NCBI GenBank assembly: GCA_030432025.1
Contig: JAUIIA010000002.1
Coordinates: forward strand, 320,516-384,515
Direction: 5' to 3'
Source: Alphaproteobacteria bacterium
GTDB taxonomy: Bacteria > Pseudomonadota > Alphaproteobacteria > Micavibrionales > Micavibrionaceae
Length of the DNA: 64,000 nt
Each line of letters opens with the position of its first letter. The first letter of the stretch is position 1. The notes beneath the pieces are model-generated. The model saw only the letters and a list, made by a program, of their open reading frames with translations, searched no databases and was not told where the DNA came from. Below are positions 47,709-56,158 of the stretch, piece by piece. Both the position numbers and the translations under genes were made by a program.

Positions 47709-48752
47709 ATGAAACTTCTCATCATCAGTGACGCATGGCTCCCCCAAGTAAACGGCGTCGTCAGAACTTACGAGCATCTGAGCGAAGAACTCATCAAAAT
47801 GGGCCATGAAGTCAAAGTCATAGGCCCTGCCGACTTTCCTCTGCGCGTACCGATGCTCGGTTACCGTGAAATCAAACTGGCCGTTAAGCCCTACCGCTTG
47901 CTGAAAAAAAAGATCGAAGCATACCGCCCCGACAAAATTCATATTTCCGCCGAAGGGCCTCTGGGCTGGGCTGCACGTAAATACTGCCTGCGCCACGGCC
48001 GACCGTTCTCGACATCCTTCCATACGATGTTTCCCGATTACGCCGCAAAGCGCATCGCCAAATTCATGCCGCCTATCTACGGCTTCGTACATGAACGCGC
48101 AAAGCGCATGGTCCGTGACTTCCACGCCCCCTCCAGCGTCATGATGGTCGCCACACAAAGTCTCGAAGACACGTTGAAAGAATGGGGCTTTAAAAACCCG
48201 ATGCACCGCCTGTTGCGCGGTGTTGACCTAGACCTGTATCAACCCGGCGAAAACACCGTCTACAAAGATATGGAAGGACCGATCGCCCTGTATGTCGGCC
48301 GCGTCGCCATCGAAAAAAGCATCGAGGACTTCCTCGACATGCCATGGGAAGGCACAAAAGTCGTCGTCGGTGATGGCCCCAGCCGCCCCATGCTGGAGAA
48401 AAAATACCCCGAAGCCTATTTTGCCGGAAAACGCTTCGGCAAGGATCTGGCCGAACATTACCGCTCCGCCGATGTGTTCGTCTTCCCCTCACGCACCGAT
48501 ACATTCGGCATCGTCCTGATCGAAGCCTTGGCCAGCGGCCTACCTGTTGCCGCTTATAATGTGACAGGACCAAAAGACATCATCACCGAGGATTTCCTGG
48601 GCAGCCTGACCGAAAACGACCTCGCCGTCGCCGCGCAAAAAGCCATGCTGCAAGGAACCCCTGAACAACGGGCCGAACATGTCAAAAACACATACACATG
48701 GGAAAATGTCGCCAAGCAGTTCGAGGACGCGCTCCTGAACAAGGTCGTCTAG
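47709..48752 (+). CDS. GT4-family glycosyltransferase
   Basis: 347 aa, GT-B fold. Starts MKLLIISDAWLPQVNGVVRTY, a well-known opening of bacterial alpha-mannosyl/glucosyl transferases that act on lipids. The second domain has GRVAIEKSIEDFL and the GT4 E-x7-E region DTFGIVLIEALASG. It is followed by an LpxH-like phosphoesterase, a pairing often seen in alphaproteobacteria, suggesting cell-envelope glycolipid work. Sugar and acceptor are unknown. The preceding 46 bp holds no obvious strong promoter. Confidence 0.92.
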   Translation: MKLLIISDAWLPQVNGVVRTYEHLSEELIKMGHEVKVIGPADFPLRVPMLGYREIKLAVKPYRLLKKKIEAYRPDKIHISAEGPLGWAARKYCLRHGRPFSTSFHTMFPDYAAKRIAKFMPPIYGFVHERAKRMVRDFHAPSSVMMVATQSLEDTLKEWGFKNPMHRLLRGVDLDLYQPGENTVYKDMEGPIALYVGRVAIEKSIEDFLDMPWEGTKVVVGDGPSRPMLEKKYPEAYFAGKRFGKDLAEHYRSADVFVFPSRTDTFGIVLIEALASGLPVAAYNVTGPKDIITEDFLGSLTENDLAVAAQKAMLQGTPEQRAEHVKNTYTWENVAKQFEDALLNKVV

Positions 48753-48918
48753 GCATTTTTTAGTACATTCCCGACCCTATTTAATCTGTGAAAAACATTC
48801 ACTTTTTCACCTCAAATTTGCACTGCACAGCGCGAGTCGCATAAAATAGGCAGCGAGAGACGGGCCACCGTCCCTTTATCTGCGTTCGCGGGTAAAATCT
48901 AACAGGGCTAAACATATA

Positions 48919-50151
48919 GTGACCAATACGCACCTTAATGCGGGCACCCCGCAATATTACAGGTCGGTCTTCCTTTCCGATTTCCACATCGGCGCCAAAA
49001 GCTTTGACGCCGCCGCCCTTGTTTCATTCCTCCGCAGCTTCGAATGCGAAAAACTCTACCTTGTCGGCGATATCATTGATGGCTGGAAGCTGCATAAACG
49101 CTGGTACTGGACCGAGGACTGCAACCGCATATTCGACGAACTGGCCGCCAAAGCCGCCAAGGGCACACAAATAACCTTCCTGCCCGGTAATCATGACGAA
49201 GAGGTGCGCAAGCTCCCAAGCTCTGTCCGCAAACGCTTTTCTGCACGCGCAGGCATAGAAATCACCGATAAAACCATTCATGAGGCCTATGACGGCCGCC
49301 GTTTCCTCGTCATGCATGGTGACCAGTTCGACCGCAAAATCCTCAAAGGCCCGCTATCACAATGGAGCGACCGTATCTATGACTCGATCATGGAATTTAT
49401 CGGCGGCCACAACCCGCCCACCGTAATGGTAAAGGGCAAGCCCAAGCGCTTCTCCCTCGCCAAATCTCTAAGCAAGCACGGACAATGGGCGCTGCACCTG
49501 CTGAATAATTTTGAAAACGCCGTGTATAAGGCGGCGATGGAAAAAGATGTAGACGGCCTCATCTGCGGCCATACCCACATTCCTGTCATCAAACCCATTC
49601 GCGATATCATCTACGCCAATTGCGGCAGCTGGCTGCGCAGCGGTCATACAGCCCTGATCGAGAACTCCTACGGTGACCTTGAACTGATCGACTGGCCCGC
49701 AACGCATGAACGCCTTACTGTCACGCCAAACCTGTTCGACCCCGAGCCCGCATCTTTCAAGATCAGTCCCGACCGACGGCGTTTTCGCGACATCACCAAC
49801 ATGATTGTCCGCGCGATTCGTAAAACATGGCCCGAGCAAGAAGGCGTTATCCGCCCCGCCATTACCCAGCCTCTGGAATGGATCGAAATTCACCAGCGCG
49901 ATAACGTGCTCTATAAACGCTTTGCGGGCTTGAAAAGCTTTGCCTTGTGTAAACCAAGACAGCTTAAAAGCTTCGCCGCCGCCCGCATAAAACGCAAAAT
50001 GAGCGCCCTTCTGACCTATAAACCCGACTCGCAGTGGCAGGATGATTTACGCAAGCCCCAGAACTTGTATGACAGCTTCATCACCCCGCTATACGCCAAT
50101 GATGAAGCCCATAACAACTCAGAGCTTGAATTTGAGCATGAAGAGGCTTAA
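48919..50151 (+). CDS. LpxH-like metallophosphoesterase
   Basis: 410 aa, start GTG at 48919. The calcineurin-like core has VFLSDFHIG, LVGDIIDGW, FLPGNHDEE, VMHGDQFD and CGHTHIP, all metal ligands. This matches the UDP-2,3-diacylglucosamine pyrophosphatase-like family. The C-terminal part (about 270-410) is an extra basic helical region not found in LpxH. It is probably involved in lipid A or glycolipid processing; the true substrate is not certain. The 166 bp before it contain a GC hairpin near 48855-48874. Confidence 0.87.
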   Translation: MTNTHLNAGTPQYYRSVFLSDFHIGAKSFDAAALVSFLRSFECEKLYLVGDIIDGWKLHKRWYWTEDCNRIFDELAAKAAKGTQITFLPGNHDEEVRKLPSSVRKRFSARAGIEITDKTIHEAYDGRRFLVMHGDQFDRKILKGPLSQWSDRIYDSIMEFIGGHNPPTVMVKGKPKRFSLAKSLSKHGQWALHLLNNFENAVYKAAMEKDVDGLICGHTHIPVIKPIRDIIYANCGSWLRSGHTALIENSYGDLELIDWPATHERLTVTPNLFDPEPASFKISPDRRRFRDITNMIVRAIRKTWPEQEGVIRPAITQPLEWIEIHQRDNVLYKRFAGLKSFALCKPRQLKSFAAARIKRKMSALLTYKPDSQWQDDLRKPQNLYDSFITPLYANDEAHNNSELEFEHEEA

Positions 50152-50179
50152 AACTCTTGGCTTTAAAGAAGAATATTTT

Positions 50180-50545
50180 ATGGCACGCATACTTATCGCA
50201 GAAGACGACCAGTCAATGTCCTCTTTCCTCGTGATGGCTTTGGAAAAGGCCGGTCACGAAGTCGAAGCGGCTGAAAACGGTCTGGAAGCTTTTAAAATCC
50301 TCGAAGATGACAGCAAGGAATTCGACCTGTTGCTGACCGACATCGTCATGCCGGGCATGGATGGTGTGGAACTGTCCAACAAGGCCACGAAGCTGCGCGA
50401 AAACCTCAAAGTCATGTTTATTACAGGTTTCGCCGCCGTCGCCATGGGCCGTGATGATATCGATGCGGAAAAGGCGGAAATCCTATCCAAACCGTTCCAC
50501 CTGAACGATCTGGTCAAGCAGGTTGAAACCCTTCTCGCCGCTTAA
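50180..50545 (+). CDS. cpdR: CpdR-type single-domain response regulator
   Basis: 121 aa. MARILIAEDDQSMSSFLVMALEKAGHEV begins it (split here: MARILIAEDDQ and SSFLVMALEKAGHEVEAA). The phosphoacceptor Asp is in LLLTDIVMPGMDG and the Lys in ILSKPFHLNDL. The sequence closely fits CpdR, which as the unphosphorylated form recruits ClpXP to degrade CtrA and other substrates in alphaproteobacteria. An upstream ATG at 50042 lies within the preceding phosphoesterase gene and gives unrelated residues. Partner kinase CckA may be at 39658. Confidence 0.88.
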   Translation: MARILIAEDDQSMSSFLVMALEKAGHEVEAAENGLEAFKILEDDSKEFDLLLTDIVMPGMDGVELSNKATKLRENLKVMFITGFAAVAMGRDDIDAEKAEILSKPFHLNDLVKQVETLLAA

Positions 50546-50571
50546 CTCATAAAATTCTTGAAATCTGTTTC

Positions 50572-52200
50572 CTAAACCAGTAGTTCTATCGGACTATCGC
50601 ATTTCGGTGGGGCGGTTAGCTCAGCGGTAGAGCACTTGCTCGACACGCAAGGGGTCACTGGTTCAATCCCAGTACCGCCCACCATTTCATTATCCCCCTC
50701 CCGTAAATCGGCTAGAAGCGAGAATGGCTGCGAGAAAGCGGCGGTTCTAAAACCGTGATTTCTGTCATAGGTAATCTTGTCCGCAAATGCCATTCGAAGC
50801 AGCATTCTGCGCTGTTCGATGCACTCGCTTTCCCACAGTTTAAGAGGGTTTCCAAGGAATGTGATAGCGGTTCTAAAAGTATCCTCGAAGCTCTCTATCG
50901 GACGACCGCAATTTTTGATCTTTTCATCCATAATAAGCTTCTCTTCCTGCAGACTTCTGATCTTATCCTCATACGTATCAATTAAAATCGCATTATCGGC
51001 TTCTACAATGCGGTCTAAGAACTGGTTGACCTTACGATCAATCAGGGCAAATTGCTGTTTCAGAGCCTTTGTTTGGTCTTTGGCTTGGCCTTGGCGATCC
51101 TTCCAAAGCTGATCGAAGATATCGAGCGCCATATAGAATGTTTTGGGTGACGGCTTGAGGCTGCGGACAATCTCAAGGAATTCCTCTTCCATTTGTGCCT
51201 TGCGAATAGACTTACCGTATTCGGCGCAGCTTTTGTTAGAGCAGAGATAATACGGGTATTTGGTATTACGCCCCTTTGACCAGCAGGAGGTTAAAGGTCG
51301 GTCACAGCATCCACAAGTGACAAACCCACGCAACGGGAAGTCATCTTTGATATTCGCCTTCATCGGGGCTTTGGCGCGTCCGTCCAAGCGCTCTTGTATC
51401 CTTTGAAAGTCCTCATAGCTAATCAACGGCTCATGCTTGGCAGGATGCAGCGATATGCCCCATTGCGGCACATCGATATAACCAGAATAAAGAACGCGGC
51501 GCAGCAGGTCGGAAACGCGCTGCACATTCACTTTGCCATTACGCATTCTCGGGAACTCTGGATAGAGATCAAAGAAACGCGTAAGCTCTGCAATGCTCTC
51601 AAAGCGCCCTGATGCAAAGCCGAGCAAGCCTTCTTGAATGATGGAGGCCATAGGCTCATCACGTACCAGCATTTTACCGTGACCACTGACGCGCTCATAT
51701 TTGTACCCCGTTGGCGGATAGAACACCCAGTAGCCATTGAGCACTCTTGCACGCATGCGGTTCTTGACTTGCTCTGTGTTCTTTTGGCGGTGGTGCTGCG
51801 AAACACTGGCGAGAAGGTTTTCTACAAGCTTGCTATCGGAATCTTCACCGAACTCAATGGACGGGCTTTCGAGCTTCCCACCCGCGTCACCTATCGCGGT
51901 GCGAAGTTGAATGTGTGCCTCAAGGTCACGCGCTAGGCGGCTGATATCATCAATGATGACAACGGGGTTTTCATGTTTGTGCTTTTTAAGGAATTTGAGC
52001 ATGGTTTGCATGCCCGGGCGATTGATGAGGCTTCCTGATACGCCCTCATCGCGGAAGACTTCTATCACTTGATATTGCTTATGGTCGGCATACTCACGGC
52101 ATCTGGTTTCTTGCGATCCGAGGCCATCGCCTTTCTTGACCTGTTTAACCGAGGATACGCGGGCATAAATGACGGCGGTTTGTTTATGGCTTTTTTTCAT
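50572..52200 (-). CDS. Large serine recombinase (integrase)
   Basis: 542 aa. The N-terminal resolvase catalytic domain has VIYARVSSVKQ with the nucleophile Ser, RDEGVSGSLINRPGM and DDISRLARD. It is followed by a recombinase domain, a zinc-ribbon segment (TCGCCDRPL ... CSNKSC) and a long coiled coil (about 375-445). This is the large serine integrase architecture. The last 40-odd residues (TGIEPVTPCVSSKCSTAEL) are the antisense translation of tRNA-Val and the DNA before it. That shows the gene abuts or is cut by the integration junction. A small gene overlaps its start by 4 bp. It probably inserted the 50.7-58 kb island. Confidence 0.9.
   Translation of the reverse strand: MKKSHKQTAVIYARVSSVKQVKKGDGLGSQETRCREYADHKQYQVIEVFRDEGVSGSLINRPGMQTMLKFLKKHKHENPVVIIDDISRLARDLEAHIQLRTAIGDAGGKLESPSIEFGEDSDSKLVENLLASVSQHHRQKNTEQVKNRMRARVLNGYWVFYPPTGYKYERVSGHGKMLVRDEPMASIIQEGLLGFASGRFESIAELTRFFDLYPEFPRMRNGKVNVQRVSDLLRRVLYSGYIDVPQWGISLHPAKHEPLISYEDFQRIQERLDGRAKAPMKANIKDDFPLRGFVTCGCCDRPLTSCWSKGRNTKYPYYLCSNKSCAEYGKSIRKAQMEEEFLEIVRSLKPSPKTFYMALDIFDQLWKDRQGQAKDQTKALKQQFALIDRKVNQFLDRIVEADNAILIDTYEDKIRSLQEEKLIMDEKIKNCGRPIESFEDTFRTAITFLGNPLKLWESECIEQRRMLLRMAFADKITYDRNHGFRTAAFSQPFSLLADLREGDNEMVGGTGIEPVTPCVSSKCSTAELTAPPKCDSPIELLV
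50610..50684 (+). tRNA. tRNA-Val (anticodon GAC)
   Basis: 75 nt including CCA. Acceptor GGGCGGT pairs with ACCGCCC. D-arm GCTCAGCGGTAGAGC, anticodon arm CTTGC-TCGACAC-GCAAG with GAC, and T-arm CTGG-TTCAATC-CCAG are intact. It is the insertion site of the adjoining recombinase island. Confidence 0.95.
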
Positions 52201-52451
52201 GGGCGGACTCCTTGCGGCGGCGGATCGGTTTTGTTCTTCATTGGGTGAGTGGATTCTAGCCGCTTCATTGAATCCTGTCTATCGGCGTTTGAGGATTTAT
52301 CACGCGCGCTCTGGACGGGATGTTTGCCAAAGGCACGATCAACGAAGCTCTCCATGATGTGCCAAAGGTCGTGGATGTATTGGATTTTCTGCTCGCGCGT
52401 CATATCCCAATCGTCAATCATCGCGAGGTATTTTTCTGTGTCGGGTTTCAT
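52197..52451 (-). CDS. Small protein coupled to the serine recombinase
   Basis: 84 aa, starting MKPDTEKYLAMIDDWDMTREQ. The core HDLWHIMESFVDRAFG matches small proteins that I have seen preceding serine recombinases in alphaproteobacteria. It overlaps the recombinase start by 4 bp (ATGA), so they are translated together. It may help control or direct recombination, but that is not known. The C-terminal third is polar and probably disordered. Confidence 0.75.
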   Translation of the reverse strand: MKPDTEKYLAMIDDWDMTREQKIQYIHDLWHIMESFVDRAFGKHPVQSARDKSSNADRQDSMKRLESTHPMKNKTDPPPQGVRP

Positions 52452-52524
52452 GATATCTGCTCCTGTTCGTATGTGCCTTCGACAGGATCAGAATATCATC
52501 GCATGTGCATGCGTACGGGCGAAG

Positions 52525-52602
52525 CCCCATAGCCAGAGGGATGAAACGGGAGAGCGCAGCGTCTCCCTTTCCAAGCGTATTGTATTACAATACACAGCTT
52601 GC
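52525..52602. repeat. Left copy of a 78-bp inverted repeat
   Basis: Matches 54073-54150 in reverse complement: the inner 68 bp (52535-52602 with 54073-54140) differ at only 2 positions, and 10 outer bases add 3 mismatches. It contains two hairpins: GGGAGA/TCTCCC followed by CTTT, and GTATTGTA-T-TACAATAC. It precedes the unknown gene 52716 by 113 bp. Terminator-like and recombination-site roles are both possible. Confidence 0.85.
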
Positions 52603-52715
52603 CTTTCGTCTTAATTGATAATGTAGCATTTTTTCCTGTTACCTTTGCTATCCCGTTGTAAAGATGTTTGGTATGTTCTCCATTAGTTTTATAGATTTAG
52701 AAAGAAACGAATAAT

Positions 52716-54050
52716 ATGAATAAAGTTCTCATCGATAATGCAACGATATCTAGTGTGCAGAGAGCTCTAGGCAAAGCTCCTATAAAAGACCCAGCATTAT
52801 TAGATATTGAGCATGTAAGTTTAGCTCGGTTTTGTGAATACGTATTGCTATCCGATAAAATTATTGTTCCAGATAATTATAAAACAGAGCTGACATCAGC
52901 CAGAAAAGCTCTCTTAAATAATGACCTTTTTTCTTTTGAACCTATGGATAAAAATGAAGATTCTGAAATTTTAACAATATCGTCTTCTATGACAAAAATT
53001 TGGGCTCAAGCATTTGAGGCAGGTTCTGATCGATCCTTATTTAGTCAATATTTCAAGCAAATCAATGCTTTTAGTAAGCTCATTTGGGAGCATAGTTCAT
53101 CTGAGTTTTTCTTAGTATTTCGAGCCATGGGAATAGACAAAGAGAGCCCCCTTATAGAGGCAGTCTTAGCAAGCCGATCTGACGAAGTTTTAGGAAAAGA
53201 GTTAAGAATTGTTGGTACAGATGGAAAGCCTGTCCACTGGGATAAACTGTCGCGCCATTTACAAAGAATGCTATCTGTTATGGGATGGATTGGACATCAA
53301 TACATTTGGCATCAAGTTTTTTCTGCGCAACATGATTGCTTCTATGCCCCTCACCCACTCAGAGACTTTTTTTCATACGATTTTCTAAACAGAATAAATG
53401 TAGGAGCAAAAAATGCTAATGACTTTACATCAGCTTTCACTAAAGGTTTAGAAACATTTGAACAGCGTGTTTACGATTCGTTAGAACAACTGGGAGCAAT
53501 TGAAAGTTCTGAAACTTATAATTTGCCTTTATTTCTACCTTTACTTATCCGTGAGTGCGAAAATAAAAACGATTTCTTGGATGTTTTATTCCAAATACGT
53601 GAGGAAAGTGAGGTGGTTGAATTGCGGGAAATGTTAAAAGAAATCCAAAGCTCTATATCTCTTGGCGATTATAAACCTCTTAGTAAAATGGCTAGAGAAA
53701 TAGAAAAAGTAGGTGCAAATATTTTGAAAGAAAAAGGCATACAACAAAATTATATTAACTTATCACCACCGACCACAATCATCGGAATTAATTTAACTGG
53801 TGAGGATACTGGAATCGATCTACCTATACCGTCAGCTTTGTATAAGCAGTACTTTCTTAACAGAAAATATAGAGCGTTTGTTAAAAGAACAATGGACGAG
53901 CTAGCTATGCCTAGTCAATATGGAGTGCTCAAAGATAAGTTAAATAGCTTTGCATGGATACAAGAAGATAAATATCCAAACTTTTATTTAAAAGAAGACC
54001 GCTTGCCTTCAAAATTTCATAAGGAGTTTTCGGCTTCTGAGCTAAAATAA
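52716..54050 (+). CDS. Unknown 444-residue protein between inverted repeats
   Basis: 444 aa, AT-rich gene, no membrane segment or signal peptide. It begins MNKVLIDNATISSVQRALGK; the early IDNATI plus a later Asp/Glu pattern loosely recalls PIN-like nucleases, but a catalytic set cannot be assigned. A helical middle (around QAFEAGSDRSLFSQYF) and a His/Trp-rich stretch (MGWIGHQYIWHQVF) follow. I do not recognise a family. A weak ribosome site (AGAAAG) precedes the ATG. The gene is bracketed by 78-bp inverted repeats and lies on the opposite strand from its neighbours, so it appears to be a separate cassette within the island. Confidence 0.75.
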   Translation: MNKVLIDNATISSVQRALGKAPIKDPALLDIEHVSLARFCEYVLLSDKIIVPDNYKTELTSARKALLNNDLFSFEPMDKNEDSEILTISSSMTKIWAQAFEAGSDRSLFSQYFKQINAFSKLIWEHSSSEFFLVFRAMGIDKESPLIEAVLASRSDEVLGKELRIVGTDGKPVHWDKLSRHLQRMLSVMGWIGHQYIWHQVFSAQHDCFYAPHPLRDFFSYDFLNRINVGAKNANDFTSAFTKGLETFEQRVYDSLEQLGAIESSETYNLPLFLPLLIRECENKNDFLDVLFQIREESEVVELREMLKEIQSSISLGDYKPLSKMAREIEKVGANILKEKGIQQNYINLSPPTTIIGINLTGEDTGIDLPIPSALYKQYFLNRKYRAFVKRTMDELAMPSQYGVLKDKLNSFAWIQEDKYPNFYLKEDRLPSKFHKEFSASELK

Positions 54051-54072
54051 TTAAAAAAACTTAAGACAGTCC

Positions 54073-54150
54073 GCAAGCTGTGTATTGTAATACAATGCGC
54101 TTGGAAAGGGAGATGCTGCGCTCTCCCGTTTCATCCCTCTAGCCATGTGG
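54073..54150. repeat. Right copy of the 78-bp inverted repeat
   Basis: Begins 22 bp after the stop of the unknown gene. Reverse complement of 52525-52602 with 5 differences in 78. It carries the same two internal hairpins (TGTATTGTAATACA-type and GGGAGA...TCTCCC). No duplicated target site is evident outside the pair. Confidence 0.85.
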
Positions 54151-54217
54151 TGACGCACTACAGAAACACAGTCTTTTTCTAACTTTCACACCACCACATA
54201 AACAAATTCGAGAAGAA

Positions 54218-55261
54218 TTAACAATAATCATCAATCGAGTCTTCACCAAGCCATTCCATGCCCTTCAACAGGCATAATTGTTTTTCAGCGCCTTCTGGAC
54301 TAAAAAATGTGCTTACACATGTATGAACATATAAATTATTTTCTAAAGTTATTTTAGCGAGTGACCATGGTTTCAAGCCATCAGATTCACACATAACACA
54401 AATTTCCTGCCCGTCATTAATGATCTCGGTTTCCAACACAGTATGCGTTGAAAAGTTATTTCGTGAAAATATTTCACCAGGCAGTAAACGCTTTGCATAA
54501 GCTTCAATAGATTTCGTGTTACAATTGGGGCAACAAGGAAATTCAGTTGGTGTTGACCATTTACGTTGAGCTGCGCCAGGTGTAATAGCCATGACTAAAT
54601 CAGGTAGACTTGTATCAGGGACTTCACTCATTTTGGCATGAGCGTTTTCATTAAATGGTGTTGTTTTTCCGTATGACGTATTTTCTTTACTAGAAGGGGT
54701 AATAGGTCTGAAAACCCATTCTCCCAATGAGCCATTACCAGAAGCCTGTCTGTCACTGTCTGCCCATAAATGCATACGCGCCTTACATGCCTGAGCTTCT
54801 TCAAGAGTAACCGTTCTCATCCACCCCAGATTTGGCTCAAAACTACTTTGCCTTAATTTTGAAGGGTCTTTTAGAAACTCATCAATGCTTCCGCAAATAA
54901 ATTCAATACGCTTAACGGTGATAGGATTGAGCAAAGCATTTTCAAGCCGAGTTAACCATCGCAAATTTTCAGGACGGTTATTTTGACGATTGGTATCGAT
55001 ATGATCGACGACATGCTCTTTTGTTGGTGGCTCTCCATGGAATGCTGTAGCCATAATTCTGTGTATGCGCTTTTGAGATATATACATGTAACCATTTTGA
55101 TTATTAGGCTTACCAAAGGTCCATTTGTTATCCGTTGGTCGTGGGCGTTTTCCATCTCGCGGATGACGGAGTACGGCACCATTATCCCTTACAGAGTAAG
55201 TTTCACTATCGTAGATGCACTCCAACTGACGGGAGAAATCATTCACATTTACTTTGTTCAT
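54218..55261 (-). CDS. HNH-endonuclease domain protein
   Basis: 347 aa. Residues about 60-115 hold an HNH domain: RIHRIMATAF, then VDHIDTNRQNNRPENLRW with the second His and the Asn. The middle is polar. The C-terminal third has a Cys cluster (FPCCPNC ... VMCES) that may bind zinc. It overlaps the unknown gene at 55261 by 1 bp, so the two form an operon. In an AT-rich island the likely roles are defence, homing or phage-type endonuclease activity; which one is not decidable from sequence. Confidence 0.82.
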   Translation of the reverse strand: MNKVNVNDFSRQLECIYDSETYSVRDNGAVLRHPRDGKRPRPTDNKWTFGKPNNQNGYMYISQKRIHRIMATAFHGEPPTKEHVVDHIDTNRQNNRPENLRWLTRLENALLNPITVKRIEFICGSIDEFLKDPSKLRQSSFEPNLGWMRTVTLEEAQACKARMHLWADSDRQASGNGSLGEWVFRPITPSSKENTSYGKTTPFNENAHAKMSEVPDTSLPDLVMAITPGAAQRKWSTPTEFPCCPNCNTKSIEAYAKRLLPGEIFSRNNFSTHTVLETEIINDGQEICVMCESDGLKPWSLAKITLENNLYVHTCVSTFFSPEGAEKQLCLLKGMEWLGEDSIDDYC

Positions 55262-55914
55262 TATAACGCCTCCACTATACCGAAATCAGGGTTAAAATCT
55301 GGATCTCTAAATTGCCCTGAATAAAAAGTTGGCATAACATTTGGAGCCCCAAAACCAATGTTTCCCGCCATACGTGGAAGAGTAATATCAAATTTACAAT
55401 ATCTGTTTTGTTTACCTGTTACTGTAGGATAATTAAAAGTTACCAATAAAGATAATTGTGTGTGGTTTAAGCTGGCTATTACATCAGTGATCCATTGTGG
55501 CATAGGGCTCATTCTCAAGTGACCTATGTGTTGTTGGAGATGCTCTTCGGCTAATAACAAAGCAAAATCCTCATAAGAGGAAAATGTTTTTTTCACGTAT
55601 AGCTCATTACTTTTAAAAACCGACAATATCCGATTAATTAAGATATCAACACTAGGCATTTCAGGGGATAGCCCTTCTAGATTTTCTAGGCGATTTTGCA
55701 GCAAAGAAGTATTATTATTGAACAAAATCAACTCAGACTTTTCGAGATTATTTAGAGAGTACTCTTTATCTGCAAGTAACGAGATTTTTGAATTATATCC
55801 AAAACAACCTGCCACGATTTCGTGAGCATGGCCTGATTTTAATTTGATATTGTATTCATTTTTCAGAAAAGAGCGCAGAGAATCTGCACAGAGTTTAGTA
55901 ACATTTTGTTGCAT
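55261..55914 (-). CDS. Hypothetical protein upstream of the HNH gene
   Basis: 217 aa using ATG 55914, which has a strong ribosome site (GGAGG) five bases upstream; an ATG at 55974 has none. The N-terminal third is helical (KLCADSLRSFLKNEY, KSGHAHEIVAGCFGYNSKI), recalling the N-terminal glyoxalase-related/helical domain common in island proteins. The C-terminal part is strand-rich with no known motif. It is co-translated with the HNH protein (overlap by 1 bp). Function unknown. Confidence 0.7.
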   Translation of the reverse strand: MQQNVTKLCADSLRSFLKNEYNIKLKSGHAHEIVAGCFGYNSKISLLADKEYSLNNLEKSELILFNNNTSLLQNRLENLEGLSPEMPSVDILINRILSVFKSNELYVKKTFSSYEDFALLLAEEHLQQHIGHLRMSPMPQWITDVIASLNHTQLSLLVTFNYPTVTGKQNRYCKFDITLPRMAGNIGFGAPNVMPTFYSGQFRDPDFNPDFGIVEAL

Positions 55915-56158
55915 AGCAACCTCCGTTTTTAAAACTGCTGGGCTTAAGCGGTTATAGTGAACGTTTAAATACAACCATGCCAGCGGTTTAAAGAAGGCTA
56001 CCTGTTAGGCATGTTATAAATTTTCTATCGTCTTTTCGGTCATTCACAACCTGGGCAATCGACTCCTAAAAGAAGGTTAGAAGAAAGCCTGGATAAACTC
56101 AAGAAAAAATAAATTTGTTTGAATTGTAAGCCGCAATTGGAGAGTTATTATTGAAATC

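Noticed and set aside
56020..56109. Thirty open codons ending RRLEESLDKLKKK
   Set aside because: No standard start codon. It could be a decayed gene tail, but there is too little to support it.
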